Shown here piece by piece: positions 59,301 through 60,000 of a stretch of 60,000 bases of DNA. The stretch is from Hydractinia symbiolongicarpus (taxonomy: Eukaryota > Cnidaria > Hydrozoa > Anthoathecata > Hydractiniidae). The DNA is taken from assembly GCF_029227915.1 (NCBI RefSeq), contig NC_079881.1, positions 7,504,001-7,564,000 of the forward strand, read 5' to 3'. The position numbers were made by a program, and so were the translations under genes. The notes under the pieces were generated by a model that was not told the DNA's origin, did no database searches, and saw only the letters and a program-made list of their open reading frames with translations. Numbering within the stretch: position 1 is the first letter of the stretch; each line of letters starts with the position of its first letter.

Positions 59301-59962
59301 CGTTTCATCCCTTTGGCATTTTTGTGTCCTCTTTCATTTGGATGACAAATTGAAAAAGGTACCGGAAACAAGATTTATTGGAACATAGCAATTCTCTTGA
59401 CTTTTTCTTTTATTTACGTGTAAAATAAAGGTATAACTAACTACATATTAATCTGACTCTGAAGAATCGATATTTATTGTTCCAAGCCCAAATGTCAATA
59501 AAAGTGTTGATGACGACTTTTCAAATCTGAATATGAACCAAACCGACGTGTCATGCACCAAATTAAATCCGTGCAAAATATGGCATCTGCTAAAATTAGT
59601 CAACACAAAGGTTAATCCACTTAAAGTGTTGCATATACCTTGTTGCTAAAAATTAGCAGGTGAGCAAATAAAATAAAGCACTGTGATGTATTTGTGGGTC
59701 ATGCTAGTAAACAATTTTTCACTGGCTTAAACATAAACTAAAATTTACTAATAAGAATTTTACTAGGTTTTTAGTGTTTACTGCAAGTATTTTGCTATTT
59801 GTTATGTGTTTAGGTTAAATACTTGAAAGATTATGCCGATACTTTTAAATTAAAAATTCAGTTCAACACATACATTAAGAACGTCACAAAAAATGAAGAT
59901 AGTTTATATGAACTTACAGACAAAAACGAAACAGTCTACCAATGTGGAACCTTAATTGTTAG
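51309..59962 (+). CDS. FOXRED2: FOXRED2-like FAD-dependent ER oxidoreductase, 5' part of gene
   Basis: Exons 51309-51402, 56766-56837, 57083-57145, 57956-58071 and 59814-59962, with matching phases and GT-AG borders, encode about 164 residues. The gene continues beyond the right edge. The start [20 protein letters not shown] is a signal peptide. It is followed directly by [11 protein letters not shown], the GxGxxG dinucleotide-binding fold split by the first intron, and then by [50 protein letters not shown] and [16 protein letters not shown]. These segments match the FOXRED2 (ERFAD) family of ER-lumenal flavoproteins, which bind SEL1L and ERdj5 and assist ER-associated degradation in mammals; that role is family knowledge. 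FOXRED1 and other flavin monooxygenases are less likely because of the signal peptide and the [17 protein letters not shown] block. Intron 1 is 5.4 kb and full of LINE sequence. Confidence 0.92.
52231..55060 (+). mobile_element. Nearly full-length, inactive CR1/jockey-type LINE in FOXRED2 intron 1
   Basis: The ORF at 52231-53037 is an AP-endonuclease domain: [59 protein letters not shown] and SKTLIDNI. After a frameshift, the reverse transcriptase runs from about 53100 to 54800: [70 protein letters not shown], and a catalytic box that reads FAGD where FADD is expected, so the first catalytic Asp is lost. The thumb and C-terminal part contains [10 protein letters not shown], then [19 protein letters not shown]. 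At least four stops or frameshifts break it. It lies in the same orientation as the host gene. The 3' end is approximate, as no clear tail repeat was found. Confidence 0.9.
55805..55912. repeat. Two-copy tandem repeat, about 53 bp
   Basis: The segment beginning ACTATGGCCTGAAAATACTT is present twice in direct succession, nearly identical. The second copy ends exactly where the next LINE fragment begins. Confidence 0.88.
55910..56365 (+). mobile_element. 5'-truncated LINE family A copy in FOXRED2 intron 1
   Basis: Reads [20 protein letters not shown], then [20 protein letters not shown] and [20 protein letters not shown], and jumps after IKIRRLN straight to the conserved 3' tail (56281 on), so about 150 bp seen in the 3.0-4.2 kb copy are deleted. 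It ends in a run of GAT units at 56333-56362. A small deletion near 56113 removes the SETW codons. The element is dead. Confidence 0.9.
58072..59813. other. FOXRED2 intron 4
   Basis: No mobile element was recognised with confidence. Two open stretches, 58644-58952 and 59445-59648 (the latter reads [20 protein letters not shown] and onward, with no ATG), have plausible composition but no known match and no joining splice sites. Confidence 0.4.
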
Positions 59963-60000
59963 GTAAGTTCTTGTAAGAGGAATTTTTTCTTTCATTTTTG

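Overview
The window is intron-rich, AT-rich eukaryotic DNA, most likely from a cnidarian and probably a hydrozoan. The reasons are canonical GT-AG introns of a few hundred to a few thousand bases, animal orthologues (ECD, PSMD10/gankyrin, FOXRED2), and LINE, copia and other reverse-transcriptase fragments of a kind I associate with cnidarian genomes. The species assignment is an inference from gene and repeat content. No search was run.

Layout. Positions 1-9687 (minus strand) hold the 5' portion of an ecdysoneless (ECD) orthologue: five exons, start codon at 9687-9685, 3' end beyond the left edge. Its introns contain a decayed LINE, a fragment of a second reverse transcriptase, about 90 copies of AT and a near-perfect hairpin. 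Positions 9.7-24.9 kb are repeat-rich: a gutted Ty1/copia element, a 5'-truncated LINE tail, a tRNA-derived SINE, a 53-bp minisatellite of about 19 copies inside an inverted-repeat-bounded block, two sets of long inverted repeats and a 58-bp degenerate repeat. Two weak coding exons on the minus strand (17069-16015) may begin an unidentified gene. Positions 24961-28028 (plus) are a complete seven-exon gankyrin gene (PSMD10, 221 aa).

Positions about 30.5-48.6 kb are a tandem array of three GH18 chitinase genes (plus strand, six exons, 462 aa each) in units of 6-7 kb. Each gene has a signal peptide, an intact DGFDLDWE active site, a Ser/Thr-rich linker and a small six-cysteine C-terminal module. 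Each promoter carries a TATA box 63 bp before the ATG and a perfect kappaB consensus 36 bp before the TATA box. The outer flanks of the array are diverged while the inner flanks and coding regions are nearly identical, which points to recent unequal crossing-over or gene conversion. Unit A also carries a 745-bp inverted-repeat element.

Positions 48.6-51.3 kb hold a degraded unidentified ORF and a 109-bp palindromic element. From 51309 to the right edge runs the 5' part of a FOXRED2-like ER flavoprotein (five exons, 3' end outside). Its 5.4-kb first intron contains a nearly full-length but dead LINE and a second LINE 3' end.

The three single-copy genes have protein quality-control, chaperone or RNA-processing roles (ECD, proteasome assembly, ER-associated degradation), but nothing in the sequence shows that they act together. 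The most distinctive locus is the chitinase array, with its shared kappaB-like promoter and uncommon C-terminal cysteine module.
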